Shown: positions 11,087 to 19,554 of the stretch, piece by piece
Position numbering within the stretch: position 1 is the stretch's first letter
Layout of the letters: each line of letters starts with the position of its first letter
Assembly (NCBI GenBank): GCA_013180625.2
Contig: SNVD02000426.1
Span: 839,001-903,000 of the forward strand
Origin: Boswellia sacra
Lineage: Eukaryota > Streptophyta > Magnoliopsida > Sapindales > Burseraceae
DNA: 64,000 nt
Direction of reading: 5' to 3'
The notes under the pieces: model-generated
What the model was told of the DNA's origin: nothing
Database searches by the model: none
What the model saw: the letters and a program-made list of their open reading frames with translations, nothing else
Position numbers and translations under genes: made by a program

Positions 11087-12851
11087 TGTTAGCCCTAAGG
11101 CTACATGATAATTTTGATGATAACAATACACATTGATTAATTGAGATTTACTAACATGTTTATTTATGTGCAAGAGTAAGATCATTGAAATAATTTTAAA
11201 ATCAAGAAGAGGCTTATTAAAATGAAGTGTTGAAGCTAAGGAGAAGACTACATGTTAAAGGCACCAAAGTTTAAGAACAAGGATTGACTCAAGGAATGTG
11301 ACACATGAGCAATGTTCAATCAATTGGTCATATATATCTCTACAAATATCCAAATGACGTGATTCTTGAGCCTTTGGAAAGCTTACTCAATTTATAACAT
11401 TTCATATGTTTTAATGAAATTCAAATTTCAAGTGCAAGGTTGTCCAAATCATCATGCAAGTTGAAAGACAAATGGAAGCAGCTGACATGAGCACCAAATA
11501 CTCCTTTTGGACATATCTTGAGCTAGAAAAATCAAAATGACTTGATTCTTGTGGCATTAGAAAGATGACTTAATGAGGAACATTTCATATGTTTTAAAAA
11601 AATTCAAATTTCAAACAGAAGGCGACATAATTGACATGCAATTCGGTGGACTGACACAGAGAAGAAAAATCAACTCACATGAGCACCGAATGGGTTTTGG
11701 CCATATCTTAAGATAGAGATATCCAAATTCTTTGAATCTTAATGTTTTGGAAAGCTTATTCAAATATAAAGATCTTTTATGTTTTGAAGAAATTCAAATT
11801 TCAAACGGAAGGCTGACAGAATTATCATTCAAGTCGGTGGACTGACACATGGAGGAAAAATCAAGTCACATGAGCACCGAATGGTGTTTTGGCCATATCT
11901 TGAGCTACCGATATCCAAATGACTTGATTCTTGATGCGTTGGAAAGCTTATTCAAATGTTCAGATCTTTATGTTTTGAAATTTTCAAATTTCAAACGAAC
12001 ATTGACAAAAATGGCAGACAAGATTACGGTTTTTATGGTGGACAGAAAATTTGAGATGGTGTCTTCACTTGATTAAGTTCATCCTCATTTGCCTATAAAA
12101 GGAGCCCTTCTCCCATGCATTCAGCAGAAAACAAGAGAGCAAGAGAAGTATTTATCAAGCAAAAAAACAAGAGAAAATATCAAGTCTAGAGAGCTTTAAT
12201 ATTCTTTATCTACTCTTTGAAGAGAGTTGTACTTTTGTTGTAAAAATTACTTTGTTCTTGTATTGTGGTGAGAGTGAGATCTTCTTGTAAAGGATAAAAG
12301 TATCCTTGAGAGAACTCTTTCCTTGGTGAGTTGTTCATCAAGAAGAACTCTTGGTGTGGTGTTAGCAAGGGTTGAAGGAAGTTGCCTTGGTGAGGTTGTT
12401 TATCAAGAAGAACTCTTGGTGTGGTGTTATAAGAGTTGAAGGAAGTTGCCTTGGTGAGGTTGTTCATCAAGAAGAACTCTTGGTGTGGTGTTATCAAGAG
12501 TTGAAGAAAAAGTCTTGGTGAGGTTGTTCATCAAGCAAGTTGTAAAGATTTTACAACTTAGTGGAAAGCTTAGCTCGTGGAGCTAGGAGCCCGTGGACGT
12601 AGGCAAGGTTTGCCGAACCACGTAAATCGAGTTTGCACTCTCTCTATCCCTATCTCTTTATATTTACTTGCACTTGTGATTGTTCTTTATTTCTATTCTC
12701 CTGATTGCATTCTATTTTCATCTTCTTCACCTTTATTCTCAAAAGAAAGAGTAAACTAATTTTGATCTTTCAAGAAAAGTTTTACAAATCCGTTTTGATA
12801 AATAAAAACCCAATTCACCCCCCCTCTTGGGTTGCCATACCTGGGTCAACA
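11087..12851 (+). repeat. Copia 3' LTR (1765 bp)
   Basis: Same ends and internal arrays as the 5' LTR. Most differences I see between the copies are one-base indels, many in runs of one base (for example CTTTTGGAAAG against CTTTGGAAAG), and most of them shorten this copy. Its promoter points rightward into the captured exons of CACTA element 1. Confidence 0.93.
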
Positions 12852-12856
12852 TGGTA

Positions 12857-12953
12857 TACCCGATCTTGAACTTTTAATAATCTCAACTTGCTTCAGAACT
12901 TTCTTTACCATAGATAGAGAAAGATTTTGAAATCCAAGATGGCAATAAGTTAG
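12857..12953 (-). pseudogene. NRPE1: NRPE1 exon fragment, 5' part, cut by copia
   Basis: Minus-strand translation from a plausible acceptor (CACTAG) at 12954 gives LSLSMVKKVLKQVEIIKSSR and then meets the copia target site. The frame resumes at 5395. The pattern VKKVL..VE.IKSSRSG.PNF followed by EVEANDLQ is what I know of NRPE1, the largest subunit of plant RNA polymerase V. Pol V makes scaffold transcripts for RNA-directed DNA methylation in the nucleus. This is only a fragment and has lost all catalytic parts. Confidence 0.65.
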
Positions 12954-13053
12954 CTAGTGAGTTTAACAAAAAAATCACCTAAGCAGAGACACAAGAAACC
13001 TGATTTGCTCATAATTTGCTTACCGAAGACATGACGCTAACACCATCTCTTAC

Positions 13054-13225
13054 CTTCCTCATCATGAGTATCCTCCAGCATCTCTTCATGGCCTTGATGA
13101 TTATTTTCTTTTGCACCATCTTCCCCAGATTGCTTCTCGAGATTTTCTCCTATCCAACGAGATGCGACAAGGTGACCCAACTCTTCCCTTGACAACTCCT
13201 CGGTAGTTCCAGATGCATCACTCTC
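13054..13225 (-). pseudogene. Glucosidase II beta subunit exon fragment (SREELG segment)
   Basis: Exon flanked by CAG acceptor and GTAAGA donor. It reads ESDASGTTEELSREELG, then HLVASRWIGENLEKQSG and further acidic residues. The ELSREELG.LVASRW.GE block is a hallmark of the plant glucosidase II beta subunit (PRKCSH-like, called PSL4 in Arabidopsis), an ER protein that holds the catalytic alpha subunit which trims glucose from N-glycans. The frame of this exon is open. It is one of four consecutive fragments of that gene in CACTA element 1. Confidence 0.8.
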
Positions 13226-14176
13226 CTGCAGATATTATAAGAAGTGCTAGCACTTGAGCCGACCAGAAATTTCAAAGTTTTGCTAAAATTTTAGGCTTTC
13301 CATAAGTTACAATTCTAAAAACTCAGGAACTCCTAAAATGTTCCAAATTCTGAAATACATCTCTTAGCAGACACCAATATTACAAGCAATAAGAAATGAA
13401 CAAATCCAATATATCAAATTCACTTCTTAAAAGTAATAACAAGTCTCCAATATATGTGTCAAAACAAAATGAATAAACTCTTTGCTTGGCCAATATTCCA
13501 CCTCTCTTAGAAAAAAAATAACAAGATACCTTTGAAAGCATTGATTTTGTCAAACTATTACACATTCACAGATATTTCATTAAGTGATAAAACACCATAT
13601 CTTTGATTACATGAGAGCACCATAAAGTTACTCTTTTTCTATTCCTTGTATTCCTCACTTCTTTTGTGTATTTCAGAGTTTATAAAAGAAAAACAATTTG
13701 AAGTCAAACAACTTCTGCAGTATACTCTTTCGTACCAAACACCTATAAATTTCAATTATTGCAAAAAAGATTAGAAAAGCATCAACTTACTAGAGCATTA
13801 AAATGTTGAGAATATTTTAAGTCCTGAATAAAGAGGAAAACAAATGGTTTAGTTTCTATTTGGAAAATATTCACATTATGAATATAGGTTGCTACATGAC
13901 TAATCATAGCTAACTGATTCGTTTTCTTAGCTCATTATTGAATATTCAACATAATACGGATGAAAGCTACAAGTATATACCAATCTCATCATACAACTTA
14001 CCTATGGTTTTATCCCCAACAAAAATTTTGGGTGTAACAGATAAATGTTGACTGTTTTCTAGAACCAACATAACACTATCATGAGCCAAAATTTGTGAAT
14101 GTAATTTAAATTTTAAAGGAGGGTCATCTCCCTCCCACCGTTAACTAAAAGCTTTAATAAATATTAGAAAAATTAC

Positions 14177-14296
14177 CACTTTCTTCACTTCATCCAGAGA
14201 CAACTCACTTCCAGCATCATGAGCAGTTTCAGTTACAACTGCAGAACTGTCCTTGGTTTTTGGTGAGACGGTTTCCTCCATTTTTTCAGTTTCATG
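14177..14296 (-). pseudogene. Glucosidase II beta exon fragment (acidic linker)
   Basis: Exon between a TATAG acceptor and a GTAATT donor. It encodes HETEKMEETVSPKTKDSS and ELSLDEVKKV. This acidic, low-complexity linker fits the position between the coiled coil and the SREELG block in glucosidase II beta. On its own it would not be identifiable; its order between better-recognised exons supports the call. Confidence 0.55.
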
Positions 14297-14402
14297 CTAT
14301 ATTGAGAAAGAGAACATTTAATGATCTTATATTTTCACTACAAATAACAAAACTTGGGCTGAACCATATATGTGAAAGAATATACAAGTGTTCTCCATTT
14401 AC

Positions 14403-14501
14403 CTGCTCTCCTGCACTCACTAGTGTTTCCACGGTTTTGGAGGCACCATCTTCTTCATCTTTAGCTACTTGATCATCATCGGCATAGCTTTTTGCCATGT
14501 C
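14403..14501 (-). pseudogene. Glucosidase II beta exon fragment (acidic linker)
   Basis: Exon between an AATAG acceptor and a GTAAAT donor. It encodes DMAKSYADDDQVAKDEEDG and SKTVETLVSAGEQ. It is a low-complexity acidic linker placed in order between the coiled-coil exon and the next linker exon, so it most likely belongs to the same captured gene. Confidence 0.5.
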
Positions 14502-15642
14502 CTATTAGAGAGCAGGGCATGTGAGAATTTAAAGAAAGAAATTTTTGCAAGGTAGGGTGAAAGTGACCAATAAATTAGATTAATCATAAAATAAACATCC
14601 ACATATGAGCTTCCCTGCAGACATACGACCATACTGAGCTTCCTTGTATACACATGACTGTAACTGTAACTGTAAATGTACAAGAAACAACACATATTTG
14701 TGGCAAGTGCAACACTAAAGCAAAAATATGAAATTTTATTGCTGGTTGTTGAAGGAAGAAGAATCAGCACCAATGTGAGATGTGCAGAAGTGCAAATGAA
14801 ACATAGTTAATCAAAGGGGATAAGTGCATGATATATCTGAGAAGTACACCTTATAATGAGTTTCAATATACATGCAGCATGTAACTTTGCGAAAAGCTCT
14901 ACACCAGATAAGTTTGCATCAAATTAGACAAAATTTAATAAACCAAGTTCTCAACAGATCTATTAATTTCGATTAAGAACAATTTTACTATGCTTTTGCC
15001 AACTAAAACTGGCTTCAACAGAGGATAATTAGTTTATATATACATGCAATACTACATCATAAACTAAAGACTGTATCCATTGCAGTACACCAAGAGAGTA
15101 AAGTGGTACAGAACAATAGGAAAGATACAGAATTCTGGATAGGAACGCTTCAATACATTTCTCAGAGGGTACAAGATTAGAGCAATTTCAAGAGTGCTGC
15201 TCTCTCCCTAACCAACTTCTCTCTAGATCACTCTGTCCCACCCTTCTCTCACTCTTCTCTTTTAATTCCACTTTGCCTAAAAGCCAAATAACTAACTAAC
15301 TAATTCCTTTTAACAAACATTGCCACCTGGCATTTAATCTTTTCCCACTGCTTAAATCCTACCATGACTTGAGGTAATCCTATAAGAGCCTGATCCCACA
15401 TTCTTTTAGCCATCCTAGTACAGATCAACTCAACTGGAGGCCTATCATAAATAAATTACGTTTCATCCATCATTAGGTATATCAATTGATAAGTTATAAT
15501 TATGCTGATAAGTTATAATTATGCTAGTGTGTTGATAAGATATTTTAAAGGTTTACAAATAAATTAAAGAGAGACAAAATTACATGTGCTAGAAACATAT
15601 TTAGAGATTCATTTAGGCATCAGAACTAAGGAGCAGTCTAAC

Positions 15643-15875
15643 CTGATCCTTTGATGAATGCTCCGAAACACCAACTTCATCATCATGCGTAGTATCCTTG
15701 GGCTACTCTTCACTGCAAGCATTCTCCAGGACTTCATTATTTTCATGCTTAGCTTCATTCAAATATTCACTTTTCTCTCTCTGAGCTTTTTCCTCAGCTT
15801 CTTTCTTTTCCTTCTCTTCCTTTTCTTTTTAAATATGCTCTTTCTCCTCAACTTTTTCTATTTGTTCTTTACGCT
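15643..15875 (-). pseudogene. Glucosidase II beta coiled-coil exon with stops
   Basis: After a TGTAG acceptor the exon reads RKEQIEKVEEKEHI, a TAA stop, then KEKEEKEKKEAEEKAQREK, and further on a TAG before PKDTTHDDEVG. The KERKEQIEK.EEKE..QKEKEEKE pattern is the charged coiled coil of plant glucosidase II beta; the TAA replaces a Gln-like position. The donor is GTTAGA. The stops show the fragment no longer encodes protein. Confidence 0.72.
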
Positions 15876-16187
15876 CTACATGGGAGTAGAAGCAGAACAG
15901 TTAAAATATGGTGAACTTTAGGCTATGAATGAGAAAAGCTAATTGATTACTTTAAAAATCGTGATAACCAAAACCATCAAGCAGATTAAAGTACTCAAAC
16001 AAATACACGTGCACACATATATGTATGTATGTATACCATAATGCAAACAAAATAGTGAACCAAGGAATAAAAGTTCAACTAATTTAAGAATTATGAGAGA
16101 AAATATAAACCACAAAACAATCCAGCATCATAATCAATCAAAATAGCAAAGATCAAATAAAGAACATGAGAGCAAGAAATGTCAAAC

Positions 16188-16361
16188 CTCAAAAGGAAGT
16201 AGAGATCGAGTTAAGTTGTCACCATAGCGAAAACCATATCTTTCTAAGAAATTCCAGAAGCCATGGGTTAATCTAAACTTTGATTTTGATGGAAGTTTCA
16301 ATTGCAAGAAAGAAACACCATCTGTTGTTTTAACTACTACAATTGAAACTAGCGAAGCTTC
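16188..16361 (-). pseudogene. NRPE1: NRPE1 exon fragment (LKLPS...FWNFLERYGFRYG)
   Basis: Clean exon with a CTGCAG acceptor and a GTTTGA donor. It encodes EASLVSIVVVKTTDGVSF, LQLKLPSKSKF and HGFWNFLERYGFRYGDN, then LTRSLLPFEV. This block follows the zinc-binding N-terminus in NRPE1 (the DGASYLELKLPS..GFWNFLERYG pattern). The reading frame is open over the full exon. It is part of a collinear minus-strand series from 17255 to 16188. Confidence 0.8.
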
Positions 16362-16692
16362 CTGCAGGGGAAAGAGGATAACTAAATAAACCATGTAATT
16401 GAAAATACAAAGAAATACTATGATACTTTCTGTCAAATTTAAATCCTATACCATTTTCAGTTCAGTTTTCAGATTGAACCTGAAAACTAAACAAATTCCT
16501 CAATCGAAAAACCAAACCAAACCAGACTAAATTGTTTAGTCTAGTTTGGTCCAGTCAGGTCAACTTTTCTTTTGCCCAGCCATTCCTCTACTCTTTGATT
16601 AATTGTTCAAATAGCTCATCGCAAATTTATCTATTTATTTAGAAAACAATCCGCAAATAGACTAACAAACAAAAAGTCGAAAACATTCATAC

Positions 16693-16740
16693 CCTACAAC
16701 ATGGAGATAACAATCTTTGGGCATTGTCCTTAATCTGAAA
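16693..16740 (-). pseudogene. NRPE1: NRPE1 short exon fragment (RLLSPCC)
   Basis: A 48-bp exon with a TTTCAG acceptor and a GTATGA donor encodes FQIKDNAQRLLSPCCR. It matches in place the segment with a conserved Cys pair (RLL..CC) between the HFGYIELP exon and the LKLPS exon of NRPE1. The short length and in-phase junctions with both neighbours support a real captured exon. Confidence 0.7.
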
Positions 16741-16878
16741 CTGAAAGGTATAGAAAGCATTAATGTCAGGCATATGAAACTGAAGCATCCAGTAGTATGT
16801 TAACCCAGAACTGTAGTGATTTACAAAATAAACAACAAATAGAAACTCTGAGAGTCATCTTAACAGAGACAGTTATAC

Positions 16879-16994
16879 CTTGTTGGTCTTCAATTTTAAG
16901 CATTTCAAGCACAATAAGCTCAACATTCGCTTCAATTTACTGATATGACTAGGATGATATATCGGTATTGGTAGTTCAATATATCCAAAATGAC
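16879..16994 (-). pseudogene. NRPE1: NRPE1 exon fragment (HFGYIELPIPIYHP)
   Basis: Exon with a CTAAG-like TTTTAG acceptor and a GTATAA donor. It encodes GHFGYIELPIPIYHPSH then ISKLKRMLSLLCLKCLKLK. GHFGYIEL followed by YHP.H and LLCLKC are the zinc-clamp signatures of multisubunit RNA polymerase largest subunits; the exact form fits Pol V (NRPE1) better than Pol II or Pol IV (NRPD1). The frame is open. Confidence 0.85.
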
Positions 16995-17116
16995 CTAAAA
17001 CAAAGGAAAAAGATGTGCAAAGCTTCAAAAGGTAACTTTTAAAACTATGTATAATGATGCAAATTTTTGCATCATTTTTATAGCAAAAAAGATTTCAAAG
17101 ATAATCACTTACACAC

Positions 17117-17255
17117 CTTCATATTTACCAACTTCAGAAGTAGAAGCACCACAAGATTCACATTTACCAAATTCAAGTGGTAAGCCAGGGAAGGAATTTG
17201 CTAGCTGACTCGCATGACTGATTGGACAACCACTCAAAATGTCATAACTAGCTAG
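17117..17255 (-). pseudogene. NRPE1: NRPE1 N-terminal exon fragment (GLPLEFGKCESCG)
   Basis: Encodes SHASQLANSFPGLPLEFG then KCESCGASTSEVGKYEG, and its donor GTGTGT joins in phase to the GHFGYIEL exon. The GLPLEFGKCESCG segment with two cysteines is the start of the zinc-binding clamp of NRPE1. The next expected ligand, normally C in a CEGH motif, is Y here (KYEGH), so a metal ligand is lost. The upstream edge of the fragment is not defined. Confidence 0.8.
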
Positions 17256-17454
17256 TAAATGTCTCAAGCCTCAAGCAGTTACATTACACGATTTCTTAAA
17301 TTTCAAGACATGAAAATGTCAGGGAGTCCCACCTTCACGACAGGAGAAAGAAGGTCCGACGGACTGCTGCTGTTAGCCTGGTACGAGTCCAAGACGAGAC
17401 TGAGTATCCGTCGCAGCTTTGCCTTCAACAGAAAGGTTAGCCGCCGTAACTCGC

Positions 17455-17700
17455 AGCTCTGATTCGACTTCGAGAGACAGAGAGGCGTGAGAGCGATGAC
17501 TATCGAGAGACAAGCTTAGATTCGGTTTCGATTAGATGCTGCCGCCACAGAGAGACATGACTATCGAGACAGAGGTGAAGGTGAGGACGTGAGATGAGAT
17601 AGAGCTGCGTCATCGCAGCTCGCAGATCTGATTCGACTTCAAAAGACAGAAGCTTCGATTCGGTTAGATGCTGCCGCCGCAGAGAGAGAGGTGAAGGAGA
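17455..17700 (-). repeat. Internal tandem duplication near the CACTA 1 right end
   Basis: Two copies of a roughly 150-170 base unit (about 17455-17560 and 17605-17695) share CGCAG, CTGATTCGACTTC and TTAGATGCTGCCGCC. This lies between the right subterminal array and the first NRPE1 exon, where a promoter or 5' untranslated region for the minus-strand cargo transcript would be expected. Confidence 0.6.
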
Positions 17701-17919
17701 GGACTAAGGAGGACGTTAGGTGAGTTAGGCAGAACCAAAAAGGGATTAGGTTAGGGATTTGGAGTTTCAATTTTAGGGCTTTTTTTAGGATTCCATTCCA
17801 CAATTCAACGAATGAAATAAGGGAGGGAAATAGGGAGGGCAAGAAATTAGGGATTTAGATTGGGTGAGAGAGAGAGAGAGAGGGGGAAAAATTATATTGA
17901 ATGAATTTACTACGTATAT

Positions 17920-18031
17920 ATATAGTCTTTCAACTACGCTCGTTGTAGTCCGCCATAAAATTTGATTTTTTACTGCATTTCTTACAATCCGTGGTAAATT
18001 GTTACAGTAAATAGTCCTTTTTCTAGTAGTG
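17920..18031. repeat. CACTA 1 right subterminal region and terminus
   Basis: GTCCGCCATAAAATTTGA, TTTTTACTGCATTTCTTAC and the terminus CTAGTAGTG match the right end of CACTA element 2 (40660-40775: GCTCGCCACAAAATTTGA, TTTTTACCGCATTTTTGAA, CTATAGTAGTG). Confidence 0.8.
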
Positions 18032-18039
18032 AGATAACG

Positions 18040-18640
18040 ATATATGTTGATTATGTGATGTGTTGGAATACTTTTTATTTCGACATTCTAATAATTAAAG
18101 AGAAGAGCTTCAAACGTAAATAGGAATGTCTTTATTGATTTGATTCTTTAAGTCTTTGATTCATATATGAGAGGTAGAAATTGTACATGAGTTATTGATT
18201 AAGTCTGTGAAAGTTAATAGACATTTGAGATAACTTGCGAGTTAAGTATTTATGTAATTCAAGGTCATACGTCGTTTGTTATGTAACTTAACAGTGTGTT
18301 GTTAAGTTATCTGCGACAAAAAGTAGGCAGTGTCACAGAGTTTAAGATCTTGATGGGATTTTGTTTTATAAATATTAGATCAGTGTGTAAGAGTGAGTCA
18401 GCACTGTAAAAGGTCCTAAAAATTGTACAAACAAGAATTTAGTGAATTGTAGCTCTATAACTGTCAATGGATGTAGGTTTTATAACCGAACCACGTAAAA
18501 ATCCTTATGTGTCAATTTACTTTACAGTTTACTGTTATATTTCTTATAACTACATACTTCCAGAACTTACAATCAAGATTCTTTTTTTTTTTCCTTCAAA
18601 TATTCTACAGCAAATATTAATCATCTCCACAACTTGAATA
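18040..18640 (+). repeat. LTR-like remnant
   Basis: Starts TGTTGGAATACTTTTTATT near 18060. Near 18470-18500 it has ATGGATGTAGGTTT then ATAACCGAACCACGTAAAAA, a motif common in the R/U5 part of copia LTRs and similar to GCCGAACCACGTAAA in the intact copia element here. No partner LTR, internal region or target duplication was found, so a solo or truncated LTR is the most I can support. Confidence 0.4.
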
Positions 18641-19554
18641 AACAATCCTCTTGCAACCCACCATGAGCGGACCACCTACAACGTAGGTACATTTTAAAAT
18701 ATTTGCTTGGAGTTTCCATCTAGTTGTTATCAGTAATATTTATTCAAAAAATCATAATAATTGGCAATAAAAAGTTACAAGAGTCCAAATAATTTAGAAA
18801 TTAAATAAGATAGTCATTTTATTCAACATGGGATACTAAGTGAGTTTTTACTCATAAATTGCGTAACTCCAAGGTTGATATTTAGTTGGTTCTTGAGTGT
18901 TTTTGTGGTTTTTATGCGTGTTTTTATGTTTCCTTTGCAGTTGAGAAGGAATTTGGATTGTTAGATTATTGATGAAGAAAATCTGACGTTTGTGCATAAA
19001 ACGTGCAAAAGATGTGCCAAGGCAGAATGGTCAGTGCCCCAGCACTGTCAAGCAAGGGGGAGCATTGTAAAGATTCTAGGAATTCGAAGAGAGGCTTTGG
19101 GTTCCTAACTTTTACACATAAAAATAGGATAGCTTAAGACTTGCCTAGGAATGCCAAGGGTTCAAGGAGGATGGCTAGACCAAGAGTTTCTCTTCCATCT
19201 TCTAGTTTTTTTTTCTTTTTCTTTTTTCCTTTGTATTAATGTTTAGAAGAGTGTTTTTGGTTTTATTTTATTTTATTCTGAGCTAAGTTTTCTTTTCTAG
19301 GGCTAAGATGTAGTCGATTATGATATTATAATTCTTTTAATTTCAATCCATTGTTTATTCCATTATATGTTGAGTATTTCATTATATGCTTAATGCTTAT
19401 AATAGCCTGATCAAGTTTTACATGTTTTAGGATTCAAATTGAGGTTGTGAAGTGATATTTGTTTTAGCCTTATTAAAATACCATAAATTTATCATAGGAT
19501 AGAGATATATATAGAATTTGTGTAGTGATTGATAGATTTCTTATGTTTAATGCA
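18641..19554. other. Non-coding, probable old LTR remnant
   Basis: An AT-rich, stop-rich stretch with a G-rich island near 19050 (CAAGCAAGGGGGAGC). It runs into the LTR-like end found in the next repeat (GTGGGATGATAC then TTTATTAC). I see no gene or RNA. Confidence 0.4.

Larger units (their letters stand above)
5396..12851 (+). mobile_element. Ty1/copia LTR retrotransposon, internally deleted
   Basis: Two LTRs start TGTTAG and end CAACA. The element is flanked by the perfect duplication TGGTA, followed by a primer-binding site at 7172-7183, and has a purine tract just before the 3' LTR. The internal order gag, protease, integrase, RNase H is that of copia elements. The integrase style (LLHLDLFGPSRNQSLGG) and long LTRs suggest a SIRE- or Tork-like lineage. 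Most of the reverse transcriptase is missing and several frames are broken, so the copy cannot move on its own. It sits inside CACTA element 1, in an NRPE1 exon fragment. Confidence 0.93.
4402..18031. mobile_element. CACTA element 1 carrying NRPE1 and glucosidase II beta fragments
   Basis: The left end reads CACTACAAGAGAAAAG. The right end, reverse-complemented, reads CACTACTAGAAAAAGG. Immediate 3-bp flanks are ACA and AGA, an imperfect target duplication. Both subterminal regions (4420-4760 and 17925-18025) carry repeated short motifs of the type TTTACCGCGG and GCCCGCCGTAAA in both orientations, as expected for CACTA transposase binding arrays. Without the 7461-bp copia insertion (element plus one target copy) the unit is about 6.2 kb, almost the size of CACTA element 2. 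No TnpA or TnpD transposase is visible, so it is non-autonomous. The cargo is host exons, all on the minus strand. Confidence 0.8.

Noticed and set aside
13054..17255. Reading the NRPE1 and glucosidase exons as intact resident host genes
   Set aside because: They are partial, mixed with each other, carry stops, lack the rest of each gene and are bounded by CACTA termini shared with element 2.
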